From assembly GCA_900315975.1 (NCBI GenBank), contig ONBA01000024.1, forward strand, positions 1 to 52,639: 52,639 bases of DNA, written 5' to 3'. Every line of letters begins with the position of its first letter. Position 1 is the first letter of the stretch. The translations under genes were made by a program, and so were the position numbers. Source of the stretch: an uncultured Ruminococcus sp. (GTDB lineage Bacteria; Bacillota_A; Clostridia; Oscillospirales; Ruminococcaceae). Of this stretch, positions 1-7,992 are shown one piece after another. Below the pieces are notes generated by a model. It ran no database searches. It was not told where the DNA came from and saw nothing but the letters and a program-made list of their open reading frames with translations.

Positions 1-1
1 A

Positions 2-49
2 CGACGGCTGATGTGCCGTCGGGAGCTTCTATTCCTCGGAGTAGGAGCT
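2..49 (+). other. two tandem RNA-type hairpins at window edge
   Basis: A perfect 6-bp stem (GACGGC at 3-8 with GCCGTC at 15-20, extendable by C2-G21) is followed at once by a 12-bp stem, 24-35 with 38-49. The second closes completely on the plus strand only if two G-U pairs are allowed, which favours a plus-strand RNA. There is no T-run after it, so it is not a standard terminator. It lies before the excisionase-like gene of a decayed integrative element. It could be the 3' end of an upstream transcript or part of an element end. Confidence 0.4.
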
Positions 50-182
50 GCCAACAGTACATCAATCTTTGGGCATAAAAATAACCGACAGACGATGTAT
101 TTACAGCATCTTGAAAACTGAATATGAAACATCAACGCTATTTGTTTTCTTTTTCTTCTTCCTGAGAGATAGGAGGAGCGTT

Positions 183-407
183 ATGCCGAAAAAATCCGTT
201 AGACAGATGTTCAGGAAATATCCTGATGTGGTAACTATACCACAAGTATGCGAAATGCTCGGTGTCAGCCGTAACTACGCATACCTATTAGTAAAGCAGG
301 GAAAGCTCATAAGGCTTGACTTGGGACGTATCGTCAGAGTGACAAAATCCTCTGTGATTGAGCTAAAGGAAAAAAGTTTACAAAAATCGGAGAATTCCCC
401 AGTGTAA
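183..407 (+). CDS. excisionase-like small helix-turn-helix DNA-binding protein
   Basis: A 74-residue basic protein. Its middle (TIPQVCEMLGVSRNYAYLLV, about residues 18-37) reads as a winged helix-turn-helix of the MerR/excisionase type, followed by a GKLIRLDLGRIVRV wing. Such proteins bind DNA near att sites and steer integrase towards excision. The ATG at 183 is chosen because AGGAGG lies just before it; an in-frame ATG at 69 has no ribosome binding site and would add a low-complexity, F-rich leader. The gene lies immediately before the remains of a tyrosine integrase, the usual xis-int order. The gene itself looks intact although its integrase partner is broken. It could also be a general transcription factor of the element. 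Function is inferred from fold and context. Confidence 0.7.
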   Translation: MPKKSVRQMFRKYPDVVTIPQVCEMLGVSRNYAYLLVKQGKLIRLDLGRIVRVTKSSVIELKEKSLQKSENSPV

Positions 408-1831
408 AGCGCCGAAAAAAGGATAAAAGCGGTCTGATCGTATTGCATTATATTTGGTTACGCGCTATAATAGAGTAGTCAACAGCAGACTTCTACCGCT
501 TTCAACTCAAAGGAGGATATATTGACTATAAGGATCACAGCGGAAAGCGTAAGCGTAAGTGGGTAAACACGGAATTGCCTGTGAAGTGTTCAAAGAAAGC
601 TCTGAAAGAAGCGGTTGAAGCAATCGTCGCAGAGTTTGATAAGAGCATTTCGGAAGGTGAAATCGCTGTCAAGTCTGCAAACGCTGTGCCGCTGTTATGA
701 GTGATGAAACCGCTTCAACTATGCTGCTCGATGATTTCTTTACCGAGTGGCTGACATACATCAAACCGAATGTGGCTCGTACTACCCATCTTTGCTATCG
801 CAAGGTCAGCAAGAGATACATGGAATACATCAACGAAAACTATCCGAACCTTACACTTGGACAGGTCAATCATAACCACATTCAGAACTATCTCAACTAC
901 AAACTGGATAGTGGCTGCAAGGGCAGTACCGCAAAGCAGTATTATCTCGCATTGCATTCTGCATTTGCTTACGCTGTAAAAATGGAACTGATACCAAAGC
1001 ACCCTATGGACAAGTTAGTAGTACCGAGAGCTGAAAGGCATGAAGCTACCTTCTACAATGCTGATGAGCTGAATGAACTGTTTGAGGTTTTCAAAGGAGA
1101 CAAACTGGAGCTTGTGGTGAACATCGCAGCGTATTATGGTCTGAGAAGATGTGAGATACTTGGTCTGAGGTGGGATGCGATCGACTTCAAGAACAAGACC
1201 ATCACCATTCAGCGTAAGATAGTAAGCGACTACGACGATAACGGTGAGATGAAGATCTTTGTAGAAACAAGGCTAAAAACCAATTCCACCAGAAGAACAC
1301 TTCCGCTGATCCCTCACATCGAGGAGATGCTTCTTGAAAAGAAGAAAATGGAAGTCAAGTTCAAAAAGGCTTGCGGAAAGAGCTACAACAAGGAATTTGA
1401 CGGATTTATCTGCCGTATCGCCAGGGTATGTGACACAGCACTTCCATTACGTCATTACCCGAAACGGTTTGAAGCAACTGCGTTTCCATGATCTTCGCCA
1501 TTCTTGTGCGAGCTTATTGCTTGCTCATGATGTTCCGATGAAGGCTATTCAGGAGTGGCTCGGACATAGTAATTTTTCTATCACGGCGAATCTTTATAGT
1601 CATTTGGAATACAATGCAAAGGTCAACTCGGCTGAAACGATCGCAAGGGTTCTCGGCGGTAAGTCAGAGGATAAATCAGAAGCTGAAAAGCCTGCCGAAA
1701 AGAAAAAGACCACGAGAAGAAAGTCAACGTCAAAGGCAGCAAGTAAAACACCGCCCAAAAAGACTGGCGGTAGAAAAAAGAAAAGCGATAATCCCGAAGG
1801 CACGGGAGAATCGCAGATGTCAACATTATAG
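404..1831 (+). pseudogene. broken tyrosine recombinase (integrase), multiple frame disruptions
   Basis: Reading frame 2 from about 404 gives VKRRKKDKSG, an in-frame TAG at 476, then an AP2-like arm-binding segment (IDYKDHSGKRKRKW near 521-562) ending at TGA 698. The SAM-like core-binding domain and first catalytic part continue in frame 1 from about 697 (LDDFFTEWL, then GLRRCEILGLRW with the first catalytic Arg). The frame shifts back near 1410-1430, after which the C-terminal catalytic boxes appear: HDLRHS and LGHSNFSITANLYSHL with the Tyr nucleophile. A few residues between FICR and YVTQHF appear deleted. A Lys/Ser/Thr-rich tail ends the frame at 1831. All conserved boxes (R, HxxR, H, Y) remain recognisable, so decay looks recent. 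Alternatively some breaks could be sequencing errors, but three separate lesions make true decay more likely. Confidence 0.85.
466..482 (+). repeat. 17-bp direct repeat, copy 1
   Basis: TATAATAGAGTAGTCAA. It matches the copy at 1996-2012 with one mismatch (T/A at position 14). This copy lies inside the 5' part of the broken integrase, and the in-frame stop codon at 476 is within it. Confidence 0.6.
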
Positions 1832-1995
1832 AATATAATCAACGAAAGTGGAATCAAGAAAAAGAAATCAAAAAACGTGTGATTTTGGTAGAAAAAATGG
1901 TAGAAAAAGTGGCATTCACGCTTATATTCTCTACCAACGCTCACTCGAAACGTAGTTAAATCGGGCAGAAACGGAAAAATTTTCAATCAAACTCA

Positions 1996-2012
1996 TATAA
2001 TAGAGTAGACAA
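1996..2012 (+). repeat. 17-bp direct repeat, copy 2; possible att core at the element/chromosome boundary
   Basis: TATAATAGAGTAGACAA, 16 of 17 identical to 466-482. It lies 165 bp after the integrase 3' end, where the attachment site of an integrative element usually lies, and just before the chromosomal c-di-GMP gene. Its end also supplies the -35 box (TAGACA) of that gene's promoter. Confidence 0.5.
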
Positions 2013-2034
2013 ATGCACGATTTTATGCTATAAT
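2006..2034 (+). promoter_or_regulatory. SigA-type promoter for the EAL/GGDEF gene
   Basis: The -35 box TAGACA (2006-2011), a 17-bp spacer and the -10 box TATAAT (2029-2034) lie 40 bp before the start codon. The -35 box lies at the end of the 17-bp direct repeat. Confidence 0.7.
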
Positions 2035-2073
2035 TTCTGTGGATATGGAATTTCATACTCGGGTGGTGACACT

Positions 2074-4356
2074 ATGAAAATCAGAATTTTCTTCTCTACT
2101 GTTCTTACTTTGCTTGTTATTGCATTGTTTATATGCGCTGTTCGTGCGAAAAAATCCCATCGTTCCATCGGAAAAGCCGTTTCTAAGCTTTGTATCGCAC
2201 TTACTCCGCCTGTTCTCGGTAACCTGATAATTATCGGTTCAAGTGTTAAGGAACGCTCTGTATTTGGCTATTATATCTATTTCATCGGTATTGACATCGT
2301 TTTGCTTGCACTGGTCAATTTTACTGATGAATACTGCCGGGGAATCGGTGACGGACAACATAAACTGACCGCAGTTTATTTAGCTCTTGCGGCTGATTTG
2401 GTTCAGATAATCCTGAATCCGCTCTTCCACCATGCTTTCGGTGTCGAGAGAATTATGGTGCGCGGACTCCCGTATTATTTGCTTGTGCCGCACTGGGGAC
2501 AGGTTATTCACCGCATAATCGACTATGCTGTCTTCGGTGCTGTTGTGTTGATATTCCTCCTTGCTTCGGTAAAAACTGCCAAAATATACAGGGAAAAATA
2601 TACGGCTCTGCTATTTGCTATGCTTGTTGTCGGCGCATGGCAGACTTTCTACATATTCACTCGTACCCCCATTGACCGCTCTATGATAGGTTACGGAGTA
2701 TTCGGACTCCTCGTTTACTACCTTTCTATCCATTACAGACCTCTCAGACTCCTCGACCGTATGCTTTCCGATATTGCCGCGGATATGACTGAGTCGCTTT
2801 ACGTTTTCGACCCCACCGGCAAGTGTATATGGGCTAATCAACAAGCTGTCAGGCTGGCTGGTGTTAAGCAGACCGAACTCGACCGTGTGCCTGAAAAACT
2901 TGCAGATACCTTCGGTAAACCACTTGTTTTAAGCGGTGACAATGTCGAAAAAATTGTCGTAGGATATGGCGACGATGCGGAGTATTATACGGTTGAGTCT
3001 CACTCTGTAAGCGACGACAGAAAGCACCTTGCAGGTTTGTTCCTCATCATTCGCGATAATACTGAGGAGCAGATACGTATAAAGCGTGAACTGTATAATT
3101 CGATTCACGACAGTCTTACCGGTCTTTATACTAAGCAGTATATGTATGAGTGTATCAGTAAGGTACTTGTGGATAATATCACTGTTAACTATGCGGTTAT
3201 ATTTGTCGATGTTAAGAATTTCAAAATCGTAAACGATGTTTTCACTTCGGCATTCGGTGACCTTGCTCTTAAACAGGTCGCTGACTGGATAAGGAGACAT
3301 ATGACTAATGAATGCGTTTTCGGAAGACTTGCCGGCGATACTTTTGGTGTCTTCATGCCGATAGATAAGTTCCACGCTGATATAGTTGAGCGTGAACTTG
3401 CTGATTTTGTTGTTACCGACGGTAATTACGAACATCACCTACTGATTCATCTCGGTATTTATGAGGTTGTTGACCGTACTATTGACGTATCCGTAATGTT
3501 TGACAGGGCTCACCTTGCTCTTTCTTCAATCGATGATGACTATAAAACTCATATCGCATATTACGATGATAAACTCCGCGAAAAGGTCATGTGGGACCAG
3601 AAAATATCTTCTGTACTGCACGATGCTATTGAACAGATGCAGATTCGTCCGTATCTTCAGCCGATTACCAATACGGAGAACAAGGTTGTCGGTGCAGAGG
3701 CTCTCGCAAGGTGGATACACCCTGAACACGGATTTATGTCGCCTGCAATGTTTATACCGGTGTTTGAGAAAAATGGTATGATAGTTGAGGTCGACAGGCA
3801 TATATGGCGGTGTGCGTGCAAGCTTCTTGCTGAGTGGAAGGGAGTTTATGACGACTTGTTCATTTCTGTCAATATCTCACCGAAAGATTTCTATTTCTTC
3901 GATGTTGAGGCGGAATTGAAGTCACTTATCAAAGAATTCGATATCGCTCCGCAGAAGCTCCGTATCGAGATTACGGAAACTGTCATGATGACTGAGCTCG
4001 ACGAGAGAATGAAAACTCTTGAAAAGCTTCGCAAAGCCGGATTTATCGTCGAAATGGACGATTTCGGAAGCGGTTATTCGTCGCTGAATCTGCTCAAGGA
4101 TATGCCGGTAGACGTTCTGAAACTTGATATGCGTTTCCTTTCAAAATCTGCTGATGAGAGAAGGGCTCATACAATTATCATAAACATTATCAGGCTTGCT
4201 GATGAACTCGATATCGCATCGCTGACTGAAGGTGTAGAAACGTCCAATCAGTACGAACAGCTTGCCGATATCGGTTGTAAGCTGTTTCAGGGGTACTATT
4301 TTGCTAAACCTATGCCGGTTGAGGAATTTATACGGTTCGTTGAAGCTCATAGATAA
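2074..4356 (+). CDS. membrane c-di-GMP protein: 7-helix N-terminus, PAS, degenerate GGDEF, intact EAL
   Basis: A 760-residue protein. About seven hydrophobic helices fill residues 1-222, resembling the 7TM sensor region of some histidine kinases. A PAS-like segment (ESLYVFDPTGKCIWAN) follows at 240-330. The GGDEF domain at about 340-500 keeps DSLTGLY (346-352), but the signature loop reads RLAGDTFG (418-425), so it is probably not a cyclase. The EAL domain at 520-755 keeps AEALARW (541-547), DDFGSGYSSL (662-671) and EGVET (719-723), so it should hydrolyse c-di-GMP to pGpG, with the GGDEF part possibly sensing GTP. The start at ATG 2074 follows GGTGGTG. The gene is monocistronic with its own promoter and terminator. 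It borders the decayed integrative element but has ordinary host composition. Confidence 0.88.
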   Translation: MKIRIFFSTVLTLLVIALFICAVRAKKSHRSIGKAVSKLCIALTPPVLGNLIIIGSSVKERSVFGYYIYFIGIDIVLLALVNFTDEYCRGIGDGQHKLTAVYLALAADLVQIILNPLFHHAFGVERIMVRGLPYYLLVPHWGQVIHRIIDYAVFGAVVLIFLLASVKTAKIYREKYTALLFAMLVVGAWQTFYIFTRTPIDRSMIGYGVFGLLVYYLSIHYRPLRLLDRMLSDIAADMTESLYVFDPTGKCIWANQQAVRLAGVKQTELDRVPEKLADTFGKPLVLSGDNVEKIVVGYGDDAEYYTVESHSVSDDRKHLAGLFLIIRDNTEEQIRIKRELYNSIHDSLTGLYTKQYMYECISKVLVDNITVNYAVIFVDVKNFKIVNDVFTSAFGDLALKQVADWIRRHMTNECVFGRLAGDTFGVFMPIDKFHADIVERELADFVVTDGNYEHHLLIHLGIYEVVDRTIDVSVMFDRAHLALSSIDDDYKTHIAYYDDKLREKVMWDQKISSVLHDAIEQMQIRPYLQPITNTENKVVGAEALARWIHPEHGFMSPAMFIPVFEKNGMIVEVDRHIWRCACKLLAEWKGVYDDLFISVNISPKDFYFFDVEAELKSLIKEFDIAPQKLRIEITETVMMTELDERMKTLEKLRKAGFIVEMDDFGSGYSSLNLLKDMPVDVLKLDMRFLSKSADERRAHTIIINIIRLADELDIASLTEGVETSNQYEQLADIGCKLFQGYYFAKPMPVEEFIRFVEAHR

Positions 4357-4387
4357 TGTTCACTCAATGACCGCCATTAAATAAAAA

Positions 4388-4426
4388 ACACCTGACAAGT
4401 CAGTTTCCCTTGTCAGGTGTTTTTTT
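4388..4426. terminator. bidirectional rho-independent terminator
   Basis: A perfect 12-bp stem (ACACCTGACAAG 4388-4399 with 4409-4420) has a 9-nt loop, a T-run on the plus side and an A-run at 4383-4388. It lies between the convergent EAL gene and MBL gene; its plus-strand T-run touches the MBL stop codon. Confidence 0.92.
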
Positions 4427-5528
4427 ATTTGTATTCTTCCCACCAGTGTTCGTTCGCTGTTGAAAAGTCATTGTATTCGATGGTCTGACCAAGTTTCGGA
4501 GTCATGAGAGAAACTTTACTGCTGTCTGCTTTTTCTGCTATGTCGTCGATTGGCTGATACCACGCGGTTGAGCCGTAAAGATATGCTCCCCAGTGGACTG
4601 GGAGAAGGTACTCTGCGTGAACTTCGTCTGCCGCCTGATATACCTCGTCCGGCGACATATGTGACCATGCAGGTGCATCTTCACCAGAGTCAGCAAGTAT
4701 GATGTCAGTTTCGCCGAAGCGTTCATATATCTCCCTGAAAGTGCCGCAGTAGCCGGAATCACCGGTGAAATATACGCTGTGGGAGCTGTTTTGCATATAA
4801 ATTCCGCCCCAGAGTGTTTTGTACTGCTTATTTGCAAATCTTCCGGAGTAATGCTGTGCAGGGGTGAGTGTGTACGTAATTCCGCCTATTTCAATGTTCT
4901 GCCACCATGAAAGAACCTTTATTTTGTCCCCGGATATGCCCCAGCCTTTGAGTATTGAGTCTACTCCAAGCGGTACTATGTAATTTTTGACTTTGCTGTC
5001 AACAGCCATGATAGTGCTGTAGTCGAGGTGGTCGTAGTGGTCATGGGAAATACAGAGGACGTCAATGTCCGGCATATTCTTAACGTCGAGCGGAAAATCT
5101 GAGTAACGCTCCGGCAGTCCGCGGTACTGCATTGCGTTTTGCTGATTGACAAGGATAGGGTCGAGAAGTATATTCTGTTCACCAAGCTGAATGAGCGAGG
5201 ACGAGTGTCCAAGCCATGTGACTGTGAGCTTGTCGGAAGCGGCACGGTCGAGTGAGGTTATTTTCTCAACCGGAAGCTCCTTTGATGGCATTACCCTTTT
5301 TCCGCCTGTGGAAGGAGCTAAGCCGGTATTTTCGGGTTCGGATTCGTTATGGAATTTTTCGTCATAGAATTGTTCTGATAGTTCTTCATATTTCGTAAAT
5401 TGTGATTTATCAGGATATTTTCCTATCGGTATCATGAAATATCTTACCCCAAGTACTGCTGGTGTTGCAAGTATTACCAGTGCACAGGCGATTATTGCAA
5501 AAACTTTGAACAGCTTTTTCTTTTTCAT
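4425..5528 (-). CDS. membrane-anchored metallo-beta-lactamase-fold hydrolase (UlaG/NAPE-PLD-like)
   Basis: A 367-residue protein. One N-terminal hydrophobic helix after a KKKK start (about residues 8-28) is either a membrane anchor or an uncleaved signal, putting the enzyme outside the membrane. The MBL fold follows: WLGHSSSLIQ, then the metal motif SHDHYDHLD, FTGDSGY, and the late His in LLPVHWGAY. This pattern is typical of the UlaG/NAPE-PLD-like branch, whose members cleave phosphodiester or lactone bonds; the substrate cannot be read. The start is set at the second in-frame ATG (5528) because AAGGAG lies 6 nt before it; the upstream ATG at 5552 has none. It has its own consensus promoter just beyond the end of the UbiB-like gene. 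Confidence 0.85.
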   Translation of the reverse strand: MKKKKLFKVFAIIACALVILATPAVLGVRYFMIPIGKYPDKSQFTKYEELSEQFYDEKFHNESEPENTGLAPSTGGKRVMPSKELPVEKITSLDRAASDKLTVTWLGHSSSLIQLGEQNILLDPILVNQQNAMQYRGLPERYSDFPLDVKNMPDIDVLCISHDHYDHLDYSTIMAVDSKVKNYIVPLGVDSILKGWGISGDKIKVLSWWQNIEIGGITYTLTPAQHYSGRFANKQYKTLWGGIYMQNSSHSVYFTGDSGYCGTFREIYERFGETDIILADSGEDAPAWSHMSPDEVYQAADEVHAEYLLPVHWGAYLYGSTAWYQPIDDIAEKADSSKVSLMTPKLGQTIEYNDFSTANEHWWEEYK

Positions 5529-5563
5529 ATGTGTCTCCTTGAACTTAGTCAAATAATATACTG

Positions 5564-5592
5564 ATTATATCACAGAAGAAACACAGTGTCAA
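5564..5592 (-). promoter_or_regulatory. consensus SigA promoter for the MBL gene
   Basis: On the minus strand, TTGACA (5592-5587), a 17-bp spacer and TATAAT (5569-5564), both perfect hexamers. It starts 5 bp before the end of the upstream UbiB-like gene, so the MBL gene is an independent unit. Confidence 0.9.
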
Positions 5593-5596
5593 GAAA

Positions 5597-7201
5597 TTAT
5601 TTTTTACTGCTCATTTTTATTATAGTGTAGATTCCGAGTGCAACAGATGTGACAAATCCAATCATAGCGATGAATGGGATTCCATACGCTTGCGGCTGAA
5701 TATCTGTAGTGCACAAAATACATGAACCGGCAAATATCACACACGCAAACAATGCAAATGCAATGTTTCTGACCGTTAACTGCATTTTCTGCATCAGCTC
5801 GTCGTAGCCGGTAAGCTCAAATCCGATTTTCATGCGTCCTTTTGACAAGTTTCTCAGCAGGGATATTACTGCTCCCGGCATCTGCATTGCGTCAGCTCCG
5901 GTCGCGGCAACATCACGCAGTAAAGAGGTCAGCTTTGAGCGCAGGTCAAAACTCTCTTTCATGCGCTCTACCATTTTATGTGTGAGTAAATCAAAAAGAT
6001 TCAGCTCGGGGCAGAGTTCACCGATAACACCCTCGAATGTCACGAGACTTCGTACAAGAAGTGTAAATTCGCTTGGCATCTTTATCTGATACTTTGTCAG
6101 TATCGACATCAGTTCCTCCATGAGGACTCCCATGTTTATGTTGGAGAGGTCCTTTACTGCGACGTACCGTTCGATGAGGTAACCGAGGTCTTCGGTGAGC
6201 TTTGATTTGTTGATGTTTCCGCTGGTAATTCCCATTGACAGAATAATGTTAGTCAGCTGGTCGGGGTCTTTGAGAAGCACAGCCATTATCATGTCCTGGA
6301 TAATGCCGATATTCTGCTGACTGATATGTCCGATTATTCCGAAATCTATCCAGTAGGGGACTGTTCCGCACAGCATGATATTTCCCTGATGAGGGTCACC
6401 GTGGAATATCCCTGCATCGAGTACCTGATGAAGATAATTCTTGACAAGCGCTCTTCCGACTGCTTCACGGTCAACCCTGAATTCTTCAAGCTTTTCACGC
6501 TTTGAAAGCGGAAAGCCGTCTACAAAGGTCTGCGTGAGTATTCGGGTGGTAGTCAGTTCATCTATAATAATGGGACATGATACACTCGTTTCATTGTCGA
6601 TGCACTTTTCGCGGAATTCACGTGAATGGTCTGCTTCAACGTGAAAATCAAGTTCTTCGTTTGACACTTTTTCAAGCTCGTCTATGACGGAACGAAGGTC
6701 TATAAGGGCAGTTCCGGCTTCAGTTTCGGTGACGATATTTGCAAGTGTTGCGAACTTTTTCAGGAGTACAAAGTCTTTCTTGATCATTTCTGCAATGTAC
6801 GGACGCTGAACCTTCGTAACAACTCGTGTGCCGTCCTTCAGAACTCCGTAATGCGCTTGTGCAATTGATGCTGAACCCAGTGGTTCATCGTTGAATTCAG
6901 CGTAGATTTCCTCTATCTTCCGACCAGTCTCTTCTTCGATTATTTCACGCACTGTCTCCGCTTCAAGCGGTTTCACACGGCTTCTGAGCTTTTCAAGTTC
7001 TTTGCAGTAGCTGGCAGGGAGAAAGTCGGTACGGCTTGACATTATTTGTCCTATCTTGATATAAGTCGGACCGAGGTCTTCGAGTGTTGTTCGCATTTCC
7101 TCGGGAGTAAAGCCGTTTGAGTAGAAATTATGTTTGGTAAAGACTGCGAGTATTTCGGCAGTACGGTATTTGCTGTTCCATTTTTCGATTTTTTCTTTCA
7201 T
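5597..7201 (-). CDS. AarF/UbiB-family atypical kinase
   Basis: A 534-residue protein. Family marks seen: the KxGQ-type motif KIGQ (49-52), the Ala/Ser-rich nucleotide loop GSASIAQ (109-115), the Lys in VVTKVQRP (130), catalytic-loop HGDPHQGN (267-274) and DFG (286-288). Two hydrophobic helices close the protein (about 475-528), as in membrane-bound UbiB/ADCK proteins. The family supports isoprenoid-quinone or lipid metabolism through an ATPase activity. No ubiquinone genes are nearby, so the role here is open; lipid handling at the membrane is the cautious reading. AAGGAGG precedes the ATG at 7201. It is probably co-transcribed with the DUF308-like gene upstream (10-bp gap). Confidence 0.88.
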   Translation of the reverse strand: MKEKIEKWNSKYRTAEILAVFTKHNFYSNGFTPEEMRTTLEDLGPTYIKIGQIMSSRTDFLPASYCKELEKLRSRVKPLEAETVREIIEEETGRKIEEIYAEFNDEPLGSASIAQAHYGVLKDGTRVVTKVQRPYIAEMIKKDFVLLKKFATLANIVTETEAGTALIDLRSVIDELEKVSNEELDFHVEADHSREFREKCIDNETSVSCPIIIDELTTTRILTQTFVDGFPLSKREKLEEFRVDREAVGRALVKNYLHQVLDAGIFHGDPHQGNIMLCGTVPYWIDFGIIGHISQQNIGIIQDMIMAVLLKDPDQLTNIILSMGITSGNINKSKLTEDLGYLIERYVAVKDLSNINMGVLMEELMSILTKYQIKMPSEFTLLVRSLVTFEGVIGELCPELNLFDLLTHKMVERMKESFDLRSKLTSLLRDVAATGADAMQMPGAVISLLRNLSKGRMKIGFELTGYDELMQKMQLTVRNIAFALFACVIFAGSCILCTTDIQPQAYGIPFIAMIGFVTSVALGIYTIIKMSSKK

Positions 7202-7211
7202 GTCTGCCTCC

Positions 7212-7760
7212 TTAATCTCGCTTCGCCGGACGCAGCCATATCAGCCTTAATGCATTAACTACGGCTGTGCTGATGAGAACGGTCCCTGCTGCATTCATTA
7301 CTGCATTTTCGTCTTTCAGCCACGGATTCCATAGTACAAAAACTGCAAATGCCATAAGTGCGAGCGGACATAAAACGAGTATCCACCAGCCTTTTCTGCC
7401 TGAACGGCGGAGATATGCGAAAGCATGGAAGATACTCGGAATGCTTATCACTGCCGGGAGTATCCCTATCATGAGCGTCAGCAGACGTATGAACATATCG
7501 TCAAATATCCACAGGGCGATACCTGCAAGACCCATTGTTAGTCCTCCGCAAAGCTGGAGATACCGTATCAGTATCTTTGAACTGCCAAGAAATATGAACA
7601 CAGTGACTACACATATCACCAAAAGTGTAAAGCCTGAAGCTATGTTGATTATGGGAATGTACTCTGCCGGGATAAGATAAAGCAGAAGTCCGGCAAACAG
7701 CAGGACTATTGACGTAGTAATGACACTCCGTTTGAGTTTGTCAAGTTCGCGTGAGAACAT
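7212..7760 (-). CDS. DUF308/HdeD-like polytopic membrane protein
   Basis: A 182-residue protein with six hydrophobic helices arranged as repeated pairs separated by short charged loops, ending RLIWLRPAKRD. The spacing and small size fit the DUF308/HdeD-like family; no catalytic residues are visible. The start at 7760 has GGAGGTGAC before it. It is the first gene of a two-gene unit with the UbiB-like kinase, so it may form part of the same membrane complex or serve as its regulator; this is inferred from adjacency only. Confidence 0.7.
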   Translation of the reverse strand: MFSRELDKLKRSVITTSIVLLFAGLLLYLIPAEYIPIINIASGFTLLVICVVTVFIFLGSSKILIRYLQLCGGLTMGLAGIALWIFDDMFIRLLTLMIGILPAVISIPSIFHAFAYLRRSGRKGWWILVLCPLALMAFAVFVLWNPWLKDENAVMNAAGTVLISTAVVNALRLIWLRPAKRD

Positions 7761-7790
7761 TTATGTCACCTCCGGAAATTATTATAATAA

Positions 7791-7828
7791 CTGACTGGAC
7801 CGCAGAGATATCCCTGTGGTCCGGTCAG
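7791..7828. other. long hairpin in the leader of the DUF308/UbiB unit
   Basis: A 15-bp arm (7791-7805) pairs with 7814-7828 around an 8-nt loop. On the plus strand every position pairs (two G-U); on the minus strand the same positions are two A-C mismatches. It lies 30 bp before the start codon of the DUF308-like gene. No T-run follows on the plus side. On the minus side an AT-rich TTATTATAATAA stretch follows, so it could act as a leader structure or an operator. The rest of 7829-7992 is AT-rich and shows no gene. Confidence 0.45.
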
Positions 7829-7992
7829 AAAGGTATAAGACAGCAAACTGTAGAAATATGTCATGTCAGAGTTGGATTAGTTAGAAGTACACGTCTTTTT
7901 ATATAATATATTATAACATATTATACAGGCTGATTCATTGTTTTTTTGTAAATTTTTTCTTAAAGTAATCTCGCAGTAGTTGCGGTACAGAC

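Noticed and set aside
1600..1986. 128-codon minus-strand ORF opposite the integrase tail
   Set aside because: Composed of Phe/Leu-rich reverse translation of the Lys/Ser-rich tail; no start signal.
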